A DNA stretch of 64,000 nt from NCBI GenBank assembly GCA_009841615.1, contig VXLL01000025.1, positions 62,001 to 126,000 of the forward strand, read 5' to 3'. Position numbers and translations under genes: made by a program. The notes under the pieces were generated by a model, which was not told the origin of the DNA, did no database searches, and worked only from the letters and a program-made list of their open reading frames with translations. Below, piece after piece: positions 1 to 9,521 of the stretch (position 1 is the stretch's first letter; each line of letters begins with the position of its first letter). The DNA comes from Gammaproteobacteria bacterium. GTDB lineage: Bacteria; Pseudomonadota; Gammaproteobacteria; Pseudomonadales; Azotimanducaceae.

Positions 1-1
1 C

Positions 2-172
2 CAACGGGGTGAAAGGAACTTAACTCTGTACTTTGAGACCGCAGTCGTCTCCGTACAAGACTTGATCTGGACGATATTAGCAGTGCTGTTGGTAGGTCTG
101 CTAGCAATTCTGCGCCCACTGAGTCTAGTCTTCAAGAAAGATCCTGTAGAGTCCCTGAACAGAATGGTGTAA
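2..172 (+). CDS. C-terminal fragment of an integral membrane protein (5' end outside window)
   Basis: An open frame enters from the left edge and ends at TAA 170-172, leaving 56 residues. It has one strongly hydrophobic segment (residues about 20-40, rich in L, I, V and A), then a short basic cytoplasmic-like tail (LVFKKDPVESLNRMV). This looks like the last transmembrane helix and tail of a transporter or other polytopic membrane protein. Too little remains to name the family. It is separated from galU by about 140 bp. Confidence 0.5.
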   Translation, partial: QRGERNLTLYFETAVVSVQDLIWTILAVLLVGLLAILRPLSLVFKKDPVESLNRMV

Positions 173-311
173 ATTCGACCGGTTCAGTTAGTGGACCCAG
201 TTTGCTAGCTGTGGCGAGGTTTGTAACTGCGACCTATTCAAGCACATCTAATCGTAACCGTGCTTTACTAAAATCTTTTAGACAGATTTTTGGCACAGTT
301 GTGAGGAAATA

Positions 312-1133
312 GTGCTCAACACATGCCTGTTTTTAGCTGGCGGATACGGGACGCGTTTCCTACCCGCGACGAAGGCGATGCCCAAAGAAATGCTACCGAT
401 TCTGGATAAACCGTTGATACAGTACGGTGTTGAAGAAGCGGTCGCAGCAGGATTGACTGAAATTGGAGTGGTAACCGGACGTGGAAAACGCGCGATCGAA
501 GACCACTTTGACGTCAATTTTGAGTTGGAACACCACCTTCAAGGATCGGCGCGAGAGACCAAAGTACATGCTCTTAAGAGACTGACTGATTCTTGTCGGA
601 TTGCCTACACCCGACAGAAGGAAATGCGCGGTACCGGCGACGCAATACTGACAGGGAAGATTCTTGTTGGAAATTCGCCCTTTGCGGTGGTTCTGTCGGA
701 TGATCTGTGCTTGCATCCATCCAAAGGCGTTCTCGAACAAATGGTGGAAGTTTTCCAGAATCATCAATGCTGTGTCGTAGCGGTAGAGGAAGTGCCTGCA
801 GAGTTGAGCGAACGCTATGGTATCATAGACGGTACCGAGCAAGAGGACGGTACTTACCTAGTACACAACTTGGTAGAAAAACCTTCCACGAGTGAAGCTC
901 CGAGCAACTTAGGGGTGGTGGGTCGGTATATTCTGGTACCCGAAATTTTTGACGAATTAAAGAGAACTCCCCCTGGATACGGTGGAGAGCTTCAGCTGAC
1001 TGACGCGTTAGGCGCGATTGCTCGACGAGATAAAGTTGTAGCTTGCCGCTTTCAAGGCATTCGATTTGATTGCGGATCTATTGAAGGCTTCGTCGCGGCC
1101 ACAAACTACTGTTATGAGAAGCTATCAGGATAA
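312..1133 (+). CDS. galU: UTP--glucose-1-phosphate uridylyltransferase
   Basis: Makes UDP-glucose from UTP and glucose-1-phosphate in the cytoplasm, the sugar donor for LPS core, exopolysaccharide and osmoprotectant glycans. The N-terminus carries the nucleotidyltransferase signature G-G-x-G-T-R-x-L-P-type (LAGGYGTRFLPATKAMPKE, residues 8-26), followed by the conserved KPLIQYGVEEA. Further GalU blocks are VLSDDL (about residue 127), VEKP (about 187) and GGELQLTDA (about 224). The 273 residues are slightly short for the family (about 290-300). The start is GTG at 312, because an in-frame TAG lies directly upstream and no ATG precedes the catalytic loop. The gene stands alone; the next start is 69 bp downstream. 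Confidence 0.93.
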   Translation: MLNTCLFLAGGYGTRFLPATKAMPKEMLPILDKPLIQYGVEEAVAAGLTEIGVVTGRGKRAIEDHFDVNFELEHHLQGSARETKVHALKRLTDSCRIAYTRQKEMRGTGDAILTGKILVGNSPFAVVLSDDLCLHPSKGVLEQMVEVFQNHQCCVVAVEEVPAELSERYGIIDGTEQEDGTYLVHNLVEKPSTSEAPSNLGVVGRYILVPEIFDELKRTPPGYGGELQLTDALGAIARRDKVVACRFQGIRFDCGSIEGFVAATNYCYEKLSG

Positions 1134-1202
1134 CCACGTGACCTACTCGCCCTGTTACGAATGTCGTTTATAGATTACTTGACATAAAACATGGATATAT
1201 AG

Positions 1203-4200
1203 TTGATAAAACTTACGTTTCACAACATTAAATTATATATAAAGCAGTATTATTATTGGCTAATATTCGCTCTTACTTTACTGCTATCTATAACACTATA
1301 TTTAATGTATTATGAAGATTACGTCAGCGGTCAATATCACAACGTACTATCTCTACCACCGAAACATATGCTACTTGTCCTAGGAGGTTATCCTCTGTTG
1401 CTAATGTCATGTTTTCTATGTTTCATGGGTCGAAACCTTCTGACACGCGACAAATTCTTCAGAATACACGAGGTTGTCGATGCGCGACCGCTCTCGAATG
1501 TGAGGTTATTAGCTTCAAAGATCCTTGCGTTAGTCATTGTAGGTTGGGTACCAATGGCAGCTTTTTTGGGTAGTATCCAATTGTGTGCGTTCTTACAACA
1601 CTTCATTGACTTCAACATAGTTGAGAGTTTTTCCACTGTGTCATTGTTAAAGTTTTTACTGTTAACGTGCCCCGTGACACTTAGTTTCGTTGCGGTTCTC
1701 TCATTACTGTTTAACGTGTTGTTACGGAACAATTTGCTGACGATGAGCGCACTCTTAGGAACTGTCATCGGAGGCTATTTCTTGATTACTCAACTCTCTT
1801 TGTCGCAGCACATGCTCTTCGAGGGATTACCATTAGTCGGGACCTTCGGTTCAGACCTTGACCCTGAACAGCTAGGAATTCTTGATATCGTTCGCTACTC
1901 AGGATACTTCGCCGCGGTTTTGTTTTTGTTTATGTTAGCTGTTGTGTTCTACCGGAGACGGGACGTTTTCAAGCTACGAGATTCAATTGTTGGATCTGTG
2001 TGTGGGCTAGTCTTTGTCGTGTGTCTCGGAACTTCTTCCGCGATTGCTATGCAACACGCATCGAAGGTGCAATTATGGACGGACTTTCGCGGCGGAAGTA
2101 CAGAAACAAGAGTTCCTCAGATTGACATAGTTGAAGTCAGTGCGCAAGTGAATCTCAATCCGAAGCACCGCCTTACCGCTACGACCGAACTCTCTGCTAT
2201 CGTGCTGACAGATTCGGTCAAAGACTCCTTGACTCTTTGGTTAAATCCTGGTTTTGTCGTATCGGAAGTCCGGCTTGACGAAGTCCAAGTCAAATCGGAA
2301 TTTGACGCAAAAGGTGCTCTACGCGTGGAGTTAACACAACCACTCAAAGTAGGGCAGAAGCTAAACTTGTCGATCACATATCATGGCAAACCAGACTTAG
2401 CTTATGGTTACTTCGATAGTTCCACCGACATAAGACTGATTCCATATTGGGATCAACTGTTGTCTTACATGGGGAGTGTTCACGGAATTTTTAGTTCAAA
2501 TTTCGTCGCGTTACCACAGGAAATTGCTTGGCTCCCTTCTGCGTTTTTACCATTGCACGAATTACGAGAACGTAAGGATTTCTTTATTTCAAATATTGAA
2601 TTGACCCTACCGAAAAACTGGGAACCCGCGCTTCCCGGTACGAAAATCTTGCTAGAAGATGATGACCCTCGTCGAACCAGCAAAACTTATGAATTCACCA
2701 CAGACACACCTGTCTCTTCGGTGGGACTGTATGCTGGTCCCCTTAGAACGCTAAGCCGTGAAATCAGTGGTACAAATTTTGAAATTTTAATTTCAGAGCA
2801 TCAACTGAATCGGCTAGGTCTCATTGGCGAATCCATAGATGAACTCGCCGACGCACTTGCCGAACAACTAGAAGCCAATTCAACAAATGGCTATGAGTTT
2901 CCATGTAGCAATTACCGGTTCGTATCAGTACCGCAACACTATCGGGTGTATGGAGGAGGCACTTTTTTAAATTTGTCGATTTCCAATAAATGCTCTTATT
3001 TACTCCGCGAATTTGATATTCTCTTAGTTGACTGGCAGAAATCCATTCCCGAGTGGATGAACGCGTGGTTTGAACGGGAGGACATGACTCGCGGAGCTTA
3101 TTTTGTAAACATTCTGAGACAGTATTTTCGATTAAATATTCAAGGATTCAATTTCCATCTAGACTTATTCAATACCTATTGGGACCATGAAGTTGGTATA
3201 GTCGGTCCAGAAGCTGAAGCGTTGAGTTTAGTACTGTCCTACCTAAATGATTTGTTTTGGTACTCAAGCATGGACGGTTTTTCCGCAAGCGGATACTTTC
3301 CCAAAGCGATGAGACCTCCGCAAGGTCAGACGAATCAAGGTTATTGGAGTTGGCAAGGTCGGAACAGAGTGGGTCGGACCGGTCTTCGCATCTTTGGAAG
3401 AGTAAAACCTCTTCTAAGACATGTTGACCTCGTAGAGGACATTGTGGGTAGGCGACTTACCACAGAGGAGGTTCAACATGCAGCGTTAGAGTCTTCGATT
3501 CAGCAGACAATTTCTTCAGATCTAGATCCGTTCCTAGCCGAAACTCTCCGTTTGCGCTGTGCTCATTTGAGCTATCAACTGTATCTTGTTTTGGGAAGAG
3601 ATGACACTAAGGTGCTGTTCGACGAGTTATTAGCTCGATACAGACACTCAAACTTCAATCTCGAAGACTTATACGCGACAAGTGCAGACCTTGGTTTGCC
3701 AGTAAAGGAAGTCCTTGGAGACTGGTTTTCTGGAAATGTACAACCACAATTGGAGGTTTCAACCGCACATACCTACAAGAGGCAAGTGTCCGAGGATGAG
3801 CTTGAGGAAGAATATCAAATTTTGTTTCATGTTTTCAATCGGGGTGAGGGAACGGGTGTATTTCGAACATCTGTAACCACGGAGTTTGGAGGATATGGTG
3901 CCTTGTCCGCTGACATCGGTTTACAGGCAAGCTTCGATGCACAGAATATGAGGATGGGTGGTTTCGGTCAGGGACCGGTAGTTTTCATACAACCCGGAGA
4001 AAGCGTTGAAGTAGGAATCGTGACCGAGCGCGAGCCTATTCGCGTGATCGTTGACCCTTTAAACTTGAAGATTGGTGGGGGACGGGTTGCGGTCCCGGCT
4101 AAAGTAGTTCAAGACACTCGAAACATCGACGCCCACCTATTAGAAGAATTTCACGGTTTTCGAGCGAGCGATTGGAAACCACCCCCACCAACGAATATCG

Positions 4201-4715
4201 GTATCGTGGTTGATGACTTAGACCCATCCGTTTCAGTTGAAAACGGCCGGCGAGTCGAAGACGTCAAAACTTGGCGGCGGGTCGACTACCCAAGTGCTTG
4301 GGGAAGTTCCCGCCGAACCATGGTGTACAGCGAGACTAAGAATCCGAAGAGCATAGCATTTCAAACTAAATTACCAAATGCTGGGATGTGGTTGTTAGAG
4401 TTTCATCTTCCCGATTTTCGAGGTCAATTTGGTGATTATCCGCGTGGCTTACTACCGCGGGGAAGAATTGGATCGACTAATTTGAACAACTTTTTCTGGC
4501 AGAGCATAGCGGGCGAGTACCAGTTTACTCTTGAAGCGGGCGACGTTTCTAAGGTGATTGACGTGAGTGTCAGTGAGAGTGATTTTGGTTGGATTTTCGT
4601 TACTGAAACTCAGTTAGACCAAGGAACGGCTGTTGTCAATGTAAAGCCAAGCAATAGCGACGGTAAGCTATTCGGCGATGCGATTCGATGGGTTCAGGTT
4701 GACACTGGAGAGTAA
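1203..4715 (+). CDS. Large membrane protein: ABC-2-type permease-like N-terminus fused to a degenerate M1-peptidase-like region
   Basis: A 1170-residue protein. Residues 1-285 hold about six or seven hydrophobic helices arranged like an ABC-2 permease (short basic loops, e.g. FYRRRDVFKLRD after a helix). From about residue 310 there is a long soluble, probably periplasmic part, with features of the M1-aminopeptidase N-domain (ATTELSAIVL, LNLSITYHGKPDLAYGYF) and a VYGGG segment near residue 585. I see no HExxH zinc motif, so catalysis by the usual M1 mechanism is unlikely. No ATPase gene is adjacent. The start is TTG 1203; an ATG at 1191 opens only a three-codon frame ending at TAG. Homologues are usually annotated as ABC permease/M1 aminopeptidase fusions. 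Function unknown. Confidence 0.6.
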   Translation: MIKLTFHNIKLYIKQYYYWLIFALTLLLSITLYLMYYEDYVSGQYHNVLSLPPKHMLLVLGGYPLLLMSCFLCFMGRNLLTRDKFFRIHEVVDARPLSNVRLLASKILALVIVGWVPMAAFLGSIQLCAFLQHFIDFNIVESFSTVSLLKFLLLTCPVTLSFVAVLSLLFNVLLRNNLLTMSALLGTVIGGYFLITQLSLSQHMLFEGLPLVGTFGSDLDPEQLGILDIVRYSGYFAAVLFLFMLAVVFYRRRDVFKLRDSIVGSVCGLVFVVCLGTSSAIAMQHASKVQLWTDFRGGSTETRVPQIDIVEVSAQVNLNPKHRLTATTELSAIVLTDSVKDSLTLWLNPGFVVSEVRLDEVQVKSEFDAKGALRVELTQPLKVGQKLNLSITYHGKPDLAYGYFDSSTDIRLIPYWDQLLSYMGSVHGIFSSNFVALPQEIAWLPSAFLPLHELRERKDFFISNIELTLPKNWEPALPGTKILLEDDDPRRTSKTYEFTTDTPVSSVGLYAGPLRTLSREISGTNFEILISEHQLNRLGLIGESIDELADALAEQLEANSTNGYEFPCSNYRFVSVPQHYRVYGGGTFLNLSISNKCSYLLREFDILLVDWQKSIPEWMNAWFEREDMTRGAYFVNILRQYFRLNIQGFNFHLDLFNTYWDHEVGIVGPEAEALSLVLSYLNDLFWYSSMDGFSASGYFPKAMRPPQGQTNQGYWSWQGRNRVGRTGLRIFGRVKPLLRHVDLVEDIVGRRLTTEEVQHAALESSIQQTISSDLDPFLAETLRLRCAHLSYQLYLVLGRDDTKVLFDELLARYRHSNFNLEDLYATSADLGLPVKEVLGDWFSGNVQPQLEVSTAHTYKRQVSEDELEEEYQILFHVFNRGEGTGVFRTSVTTEFGGYGALSADIGLQASFDAQNMRMGGFGQGPVVFIQPGESVEVGIVTEREPIRVIVDPLNLKIGGGRVAVPAKVVQDTRNIDAHLLEEFHGFRASDWKPPPPTNIGIVVDDLDPSVSVENGRRVEDVKTWRRVDYPSAWGSSRRTMVYSETKNPKSIAFQTKLPNAGMWLLEFHLPDFRGQFGDYPRGLLPRGRIGSTNLNNFFWQSIAGEYQFTLEAGDVSKVIDVSVSESDFGWIFVTETQLDQGTAVVNVKPSNSDGKLFGDAIRWVQVDTGE

Positions 4716-4756
4716 CGCTCCGCGGCCGAAACTTCGATTTAAGACTAGCGAAGATT

Positions 4757-5380
4757 GTGTTTGACTTAATACAAGCTGGGGGTTGGCTCATGCTGCCGAT
4801 CCTCGCATGCAGCGTAATCGCACTCATGGTGTGCATCGAACGTGCCTGGGTCTTACGGAGAACGGCGATTGTACCGACGTGGTTGGTACCACAAATTGAA
4901 GCAAGAGTAAAAGAAGTAGGCTACTTCGACAGCGAGTTTCTTGGGCAACTCGAGCAATCAGCTTCGGGGAAAATTTTAGCCGCAGGTTTACGCAAGACCG
5001 ATTTTGGGATTGATGCTGTAAAAAATGTTATGGAAGAGACTGCGAACACCGTCATATTTGACCTACAGCGATTTCTCACTGTATTAGGTACGATCGCGTC
5101 CATTTCACCGTTACTTGGCTTGTTGGGAACTGTCATCGGTATGATCCAAGTATTCACAGAATTGGTATCGACAGGTGGTGGTGATCCGTCCCAACTCTCG
5201 GGTGGAATTTCGCAAGCATTGATAACTACGGCATTTGGATTGGGAGTAGCCATTCTGGCACTCATTGGCTACAGGTACTTCCTTCGTCGAGTGGACCATC
5301 TGATCGTACACTTAGAGTGGCAAGCTAGCCGTCTTGTGGACGTGTTGGTGGTAGGTTTCGACACAGAGTCTCAAGAGTGA
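4757..5380 (+). CDS. exbB: ExbB/TolQ/MotA-family proton channel protein
   Basis: Inner-membrane subunit of an ExbB-ExbD proton-driven motor of 207 residues. It has three transmembrane segments, at residues about 10-28, 115-140 and 155-178. The family core is clear: SPLLGLLGTVIGMIQVF (about 116-132) and the GISQALITTAFGLGVAI block (about 150-166). The N-terminus FDLIQAGGWLMLPILACSVIAL is the standard MotA/TolQ start, so GTG 4757 is chosen over the later Met13. The stop overlaps the exbD start (GTGA). In pseudomonads and relatives this exbB-exbD pair precedes lpxK, so it belongs with the envelope-biogenesis genes rather than with a tonB gene. Confidence 0.9.
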   Translation: MFDLIQAGGWLMLPILACSVIALMVCIERAWVLRRTAIVPTWLVPQIEARVKEVGYFDSEFLGQLEQSASGKILAAGLRKTDFGIDAVKNVMEETANTVIFDLQRFLTVLGTIASISPLLGLLGTVIGMIQVFTELVSTGGGDPSQLSGGISQALITTAFGLGVAILALIGYRYFLRRVDHLIVHLEWQASRLVDVLVVGFDTESQE

Positions 5381-5796
5381 AATTTCAACGACCGCAAAGA
5401 CGAGATGTATCAATTGAAATTACGCCGTTAATCGACGTCGTCTTTCTACTACTGATCTTTTTCATGGTTACCTCGACCACGGTACGAGAGAACATTCTTT
5501 CAATCATGCTCCCAGAAGCACAGGGTGAAGTAGCCACGCAAACCAACGATGACATTCAAATATTAGTATCCAGTGACGGCGTTGTAATGGTCAACGATGT
5601 GCGCCTAGAAACTCTCTCACGAGATACTGTGACGAAACATATCACTGCTACGTTTCCAAACTATCCGGATGCTCGGGTAGTTCTTGGAGGCGACGCTGAT
5701 GTTAGACACGCAACCATAGTACTGGTTTTAGATGCGTTGGCAGAGATCGGTATCACGAATGTTTCGATCTTGGTTCGCGAAGCAACTAGAAACTAG
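5377..5796 (+). CDS. exbD: ExbD/TolR-family biopolymer transport protein
   Basis: Partner of the preceding ExbB. The 139 residues show one N-terminal transmembrane helix (about 15-35) containing the conserved ITPLIDVVFLLLIFFMV, whose Asp is the family's proton-carrying residue. A periplasmic TolR-like domain follows (VLGGDADVRHATIVLVLDALAEIGITNVSI is typical, about residues 101-130). The start is GTG 5377, overlapping the exbB stop by four bases, so translation is probably coupled. A gap of 66 bp separates it from the msbA-like gene. Confidence 0.92.
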   Translation: MKFQRPQRRDVSIEITPLIDVVFLLLIFFMVTSTTVRENILSIMLPEAQGEVATQTNDDIQILVSSDGVVMVNDVRLETLSRDTVTKHITATFPNYPDARVVLGGDADVRHATIVLVLDALAEIGITNVSILVREATRN

Positions 5797-5862
5797 CTAC
5801 GCTCTTCTTTGATGTAAGGTAGTGGCATTACTCTTTGAAGGTAATGGAATCGAGAATTTTCT

Positions 5863-7701
5863 GTGATCACAAAATCTGAACGATCCGACTGGCATACTTA
5901 CGGCCGGTTAACGTCCTATGTAAGGAGTCGAGCTTGGTACTTCGTGATCGCTCTTTTGGCATTCTTTCTAGCAGCCATTGCGGAAGTGTTTTTTGCCCAA
6001 ATTCTAGGTTCAGTCGTGAGTTCGTTTGAGGCAGGTTCTGACTCGTTCGCCGGCGACATCGCTAAGGACACTGTGTCGACAAAATCTTGGTTTTGGATAC
6101 CGAATTACTTTCTGCATTACGTTCCCTGGCCGATACCAATATTGTTCGCATGCATGATCGGAGTTGCTGCTCTAGTACGCGCCCTATCCAACGTTGTGGG
6201 CGAGTTTCTGTTGTCACGAGTGTCGTTCTACGTGGTACACACAATTCGTTGCGAGTTGCACGATCGACTGCTACTGTTACCTTGTTCGTACTTTGACGAA
6301 AGTAGACAAGGAGATATTTCTAATCGCCTTACGGACACAACGTCCAAACTTAGGGATACAGCCACAGAAGTATTGCGAATATTGATGCAGGACGGAGGTA
6401 AGCTCGTATTCATGTTGGGCGCGATGTTGCTTATCAATCTGTGGTTGACTCTACTGTTTTTTGTGCTGGCACCAATTGTTGCCGTAATTGTCCACCATGC
6501 TTCGCGCAGATTTCGCGACTTAAGTATCAGAATCCAATCTTCTATGGGGGAAGTAACACACTTTGGACAGGAAACGGTCCTTTTACATAAGACGATTAGA
6601 GCCTACGGCGCGCAGGATCAACAATCTCAAGCATTTCAGGACGCAAGCACAAAGAATCGACAACAGCACTTGAAAATGGTTGCAACGAAGGCGACAAGTG
6701 CGCAGTTCATTCAATTGTTAGTCGCGTTTGCGATAGCTGCTCTTGTTGGAGTTCTTTTCATTGATCAAATCAAGGGTGGGATGGATGCGGCTGGCATCAT
6801 CACTTACATCGGCTTAGCAGGCGCGTTGGCTAGTCCTATCAAACGTCTTTCCGATTTGAACGCTCGACTTCAAATCGGACTAGCTGCTGCAAGTGAAATA
6901 TTTGATCATATTGACCGCGATACCGAACTTGATAACGGACGCGATGAACTTTGTGCAACACGAGCAGCGATTCAGTTCAATCATGTCGATTTTTCGTACC
7001 AGAAAGCAGACAAACAAACTTTAACAGACGTTTCCTTAGAAGTAGCTCCCGGACAAACATTAGCTATTGTTGGTGCAACGGGAGCAGGTAAGACTACGCT
7101 TATTCAACTGTTATTGCGCTTTTACGAACCGAAATCGGGACAAATATTGCTTAACGGCGTGCCTATCTCAAGTTACACAAAAGAGTCGCTGAGGAATCAC
7201 ATCGCCTTTGTGAGTCAGGAAGTGGTTCTCTTCAATGACACAATTCGCAACAATATTGCTTATGGGAACCTTAGAAACTCAACAACTGCTCAGATTGAAA
7301 GTGCAGTGCAGCGGGCTCGAGTGGATGTATTCACACAAAGGATGCAGAAGGGTCTGGATAGTAACGTGGGCGATCGCGGTACGAATTTGTCACAAGGCGA
7401 AAGACAGCGCATTCTCATTGCACGGGCGATACTGAAAGATGCCCCTGTTTTAATCCTTGATGAAGCAACTTCGTCGCTCGATGCTGAATCCGAGAGTTTG
7501 ATCCAAGCGGCTCTTGACGAAATGATGTCAGGCCGGACTACCTTGGTGGTAGCCCATCGACTATCGACCATTGTAAACGCTGATACCATCGCTGTTGTCG
7601 AGCAAGGAAGTGTTGTCGAACTAGGATCTCATCAGGAATTATTGGCGAAAAATGGTCGATATGCGAAGTTACACGCATCGCAATTTCGCAACGCAGATTG
7701 A
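5863..7701 (+). CDS. msbA: Lipid A exporter-like ABC transporter (MsbA family), permease plus ATPase
   Basis: A 612-residue half-transporter. Residues about 25-330 form a six-helix type-1 exporter domain; 365-605 are the nucleotide-binding domain. Visible motifs are Walker A GATGAGKTT (about 404-412), the signature LSQGE (about 509), Walker B VLILDEATSSLD (about 528) and the switch histidine VVAHRLS (about 562). Position immediately before lpxK (6 bp) matches the msbA-lpxK pairing of gammaproteobacteria, where MsbA flips lipid A-core across the inner membrane. An extended periplasmic loop (about residues 55-85) after the first helix is longer than in E. coli MsbA. The start is GTG 5863. A peptide or drug exporter of the same fold is possible, but context favours lipid A. 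Confidence 0.85.
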   Translation: MITKSERSDWHTYGRLTSYVRSRAWYFVIALLAFFLAAIAEVFFAQILGSVVSSFEAGSDSFAGDIAKDTVSTKSWFWIPNYFLHYVPWPIPILFACMIGVAALVRALSNVVGEFLLSRVSFYVVHTIRCELHDRLLLLPCSYFDESRQGDISNRLTDTTSKLRDTATEVLRILMQDGGKLVFMLGAMLLINLWLTLLFFVLAPIVAVIVHHASRRFRDLSIRIQSSMGEVTHFGQETVLLHKTIRAYGAQDQQSQAFQDASTKNRQQHLKMVATKATSAQFIQLLVAFAIAALVGVLFIDQIKGGMDAAGIITYIGLAGALASPIKRLSDLNARLQIGLAAASEIFDHIDRDTELDNGRDELCATRAAIQFNHVDFSYQKADKQTLTDVSLEVAPGQTLAIVGATGAGKTTLIQLLLRFYEPKSGQILLNGVPISSYTKESLRNHIAFVSQEVVLFNDTIRNNIAYGNLRNSTTAQIESAVQRARVDVFTQRMQKGLDSNVGDRGTNLSQGERQRILIARAILKDAPVLILDEATSSLDAESESLIQAALDEMMSGRTTLVVAHRLSTIVNADTIAVVEQGSVVELGSHQELLAKNGRYAKLHASQFRNAD

Positions 7702-7707
7702 GTCTAC

Positions 7708-8745
7708 TTGTGCCGTTCGGTACCGCCTAGTATTGGGGTAACTAGTTTGTGGTACTCCAAACATAGCTGGCTAAGGGGTTTTGCTCCCCTTTCTTGGATA
7801 TTGCGTTTGTTAGTCGAATGTCGTCGATCGTGGTACAAAATTTGTACGAACAGAGTCTGGAACGCTCCAGTACCGGTTTGCGTTGTCGGTAACATCACTG
7901 TTGGTGGCACTGGTAAGACACCACTTGTTATCTGGTTGTGTGAATGGTGTACTCGAAGAGGAGTCAATGTTGGAATAGTGAGTCGTGGTTACAGCGGTAA
8001 AGCACCGAAGTATCCAATACTGGTTGACGAACGAGCTCAGTGTCGCGATGTCGGGGATGAGAATGTCTTGCTGTACCGAAGAACGAGAGTTCCTATCGCA
8101 GTCGACCCACAGAGAGTACGCGCGACCCAATTCCTACTAGAAAATCATACCATCGACCTCATTATTGCAGATGACGGTCTGCAACACTACAAACTAGGTC
8201 GAGACATTGAAATCGCGGTACTAGACAGCGCGCGAGGTATCGGTAACGGCTTACAGTTGCCATTTGGCCCCCTTCGCGAACCCAAATCTAGGTTGCGAGA
8301 AGTGCAGTGGACGGTCGTGAAAGGCGGGCATAGCTGCATTGACCTGCCAACATCTGTTATGCACCTTGAACCTGTTGAATTTGTAAACGTATCAAACGAT
8401 TCTGTGTTGTCTATTCAAGAGTTTCGGGCGCAACATATTGGGCGACTTCAAGCAATCGCTGCGATAGGTAATCCGGGCAGTTTTCAGGACACGTTGGAAC
8501 AAATCCAAATTGAAGTGATCGTAAAGACATTTCGTGATCATCATCATTTTCGCTCAGATGAACTCGAAAATAACGGTAGTGTTATCATCGTAACCGAAAA
8601 AGATGCACAAAAAATTCGTGAGTTACCCATAGACACAAGTCACATTTGGTACCTAAAAGTGACCGTGCAATTTGAAGATGACGTGGATAAATTCCTCACA
8701 TCATTGTTTCACAAGTACGGTATCAACTTAATGGATCCAATTTGA
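7708..8745 (+). CDS. lpxK: Tetraacyldisaccharide 4'-kinase
   Basis: Phosphorylates the 4' position of the lipid A disaccharide at the inner face of the cytoplasmic membrane. The N-terminal hydrophobic helix (about residues 22-38) and the P-loop VVGNITVGGTGKTP (about 59-72) are diagnostic, as are SRGYSGK (about 92), ADDGLQHYKLGRD (about 154) and AAIGNPGSF (about 251). The open frame allows a TTG start at 7708. A TTG at 7747, 7-8 bases after a GGGG stretch, gives an N-terminus closer to known LpxK proteins and may be the true start. The stop overlaps the kdsB start (TTGA). Confidence 0.93.
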   Translation: MCRSVPPSIGVTSLWYSKHSWLRGFAPLSWILRLLVECRRSWYKICTNRVWNAPVPVCVVGNITVGGTGKTPLVIWLCEWCTRRGVNVGIVSRGYSGKAPKYPILVDERAQCRDVGDENVLLYRRTRVPIAVDPQRVRATQFLLENHTIDLIIADDGLQHYKLGRDIEIAVLDSARGIGNGLQLPFGPLREPKSRLREVQWTVVKGGHSCIDLPTSVMHLEPVEFVNVSNDSVLSIQEFRAQHIGRLQAIAAIGNPGSFQDTLEQIQIEVIVKTFRDHHHFRSDELENNGSVIIVTEKDAQKIRELPIDTSHIWYLKVTVQFEDDVDKFLTSLFHKYGINLMDPI

Positions 8746-9509
8746 ACGATTCCTTTTCTGTAGTCATTCCCGCGCGGCTAAGTTCCAAGAGGCTTCCTGG
8801 CAAGCTTCTTTTACCGATCGCGGGACAAGCTATGCTACGACACGTTGTTGAACGAGCACTGCTATCCGATGCAAAGCATGTTTATGTTGCAGCCGACGAC
8901 CAACAGCTCATCGATGTCTTGGTTGGTACGGACGCAATCTCGGTCATGACTTCCGTAGATCATGTGTCTGGTACGGATCGCATAGTAGAGGCGATCCAAG
9001 ACACCGGATTGGAACCGACTGACATAGTTGTCAATGTGCAAGGTGACGAACCCTTGATTCCGCCTAATGTTGTAAATCAGGTTGCTCAACTACTAATAGA
9101 TCGGCCAATAAGCGGTGTAGCGAGCTTGTACTCGACCATTTCAGATGTTAAAGAGATCTTTGATCCGAACGTGGTGAAGGTCGTCTTAAGCTCCGATTCG
9201 AACGCTCTGTACTTTTCGCGTGCTCCTATACCTTGGGATCGCCGAAACTTTGCAGACGGGGAACCTACAGAAGTCGATCCTCATTGGTATCGGCACGTAG
9301 GAATCTATGCGTACCGAGTGTGGGCTCTACAGCAGTTCGTTTCTTGGAGCCCATCGCGATTGGAGCAACTAGAGAGCTTGGAGCAACTTCGATTTCTTGC
9401 GAACGGAATTTCGATCGTGTTGGATCACGTGAACGAACCAGTATGTGCTGGTGTCGATACACCGGCCGACCTGGAAAGAGTTCGAGAGTTTTTCGCGACA
9501 CAAAATTGA
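8742..9509 (+). CDS. kdsB: 3-deoxy-manno-octulosonate cytidylyltransferase (CMP-KDO synthetase)
   Basis: Activates KDO with CTP for LPS inner-core assembly. The 255 residues open with the cytidylyltransferase loop IPARLSSKRLPGKLL (about 9-23), followed by VNVQGDEPLIPP (about 97-108), YFSRAPIPWDR (about 156) and HVGIYAYR (about 184), all characteristic of KdsB. The start is TTG 8742, overlapping the lpxK stop. No ATG lies before the catalytic loop. Twelve bases separate it from murB. Confidence 0.95.
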   Translation: MNDSFSVVIPARLSSKRLPGKLLLPIAGQAMLRHVVERALLSDAKHVYVAADDQQLIDVLVGTDAISVMTSVDHVSGTDRIVEAIQDTGLEPTDIVVNVQGDEPLIPPNVVNQVAQLLIDRPISGVASLYSTISDVKEIFDPNVVKVVLSSDSNALYFSRAPIPWDRRNFADGEPTEVDPHWYRHVGIYAYRVWALQQFVSWSPSRLEQLESLEQLRFLANGISIVLDHVNEPVCAGVDTPADLERVREFFATQN

Positions 9510-9521
9510 GTAAGTTATAGG

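Noticed and set aside
393-842. 149-residue open frame antisense to galU
   Set aside because: It is wholly inside galU and has no protein-like motif; a shadow of the real gene.
1179-1207. Promoter with TTGACA at 1179-1184 before the fusion-protein gene
   Set aside because: No -10 hexamer lies at a suitable distance; TATATA is too close and the start codon follows at once.
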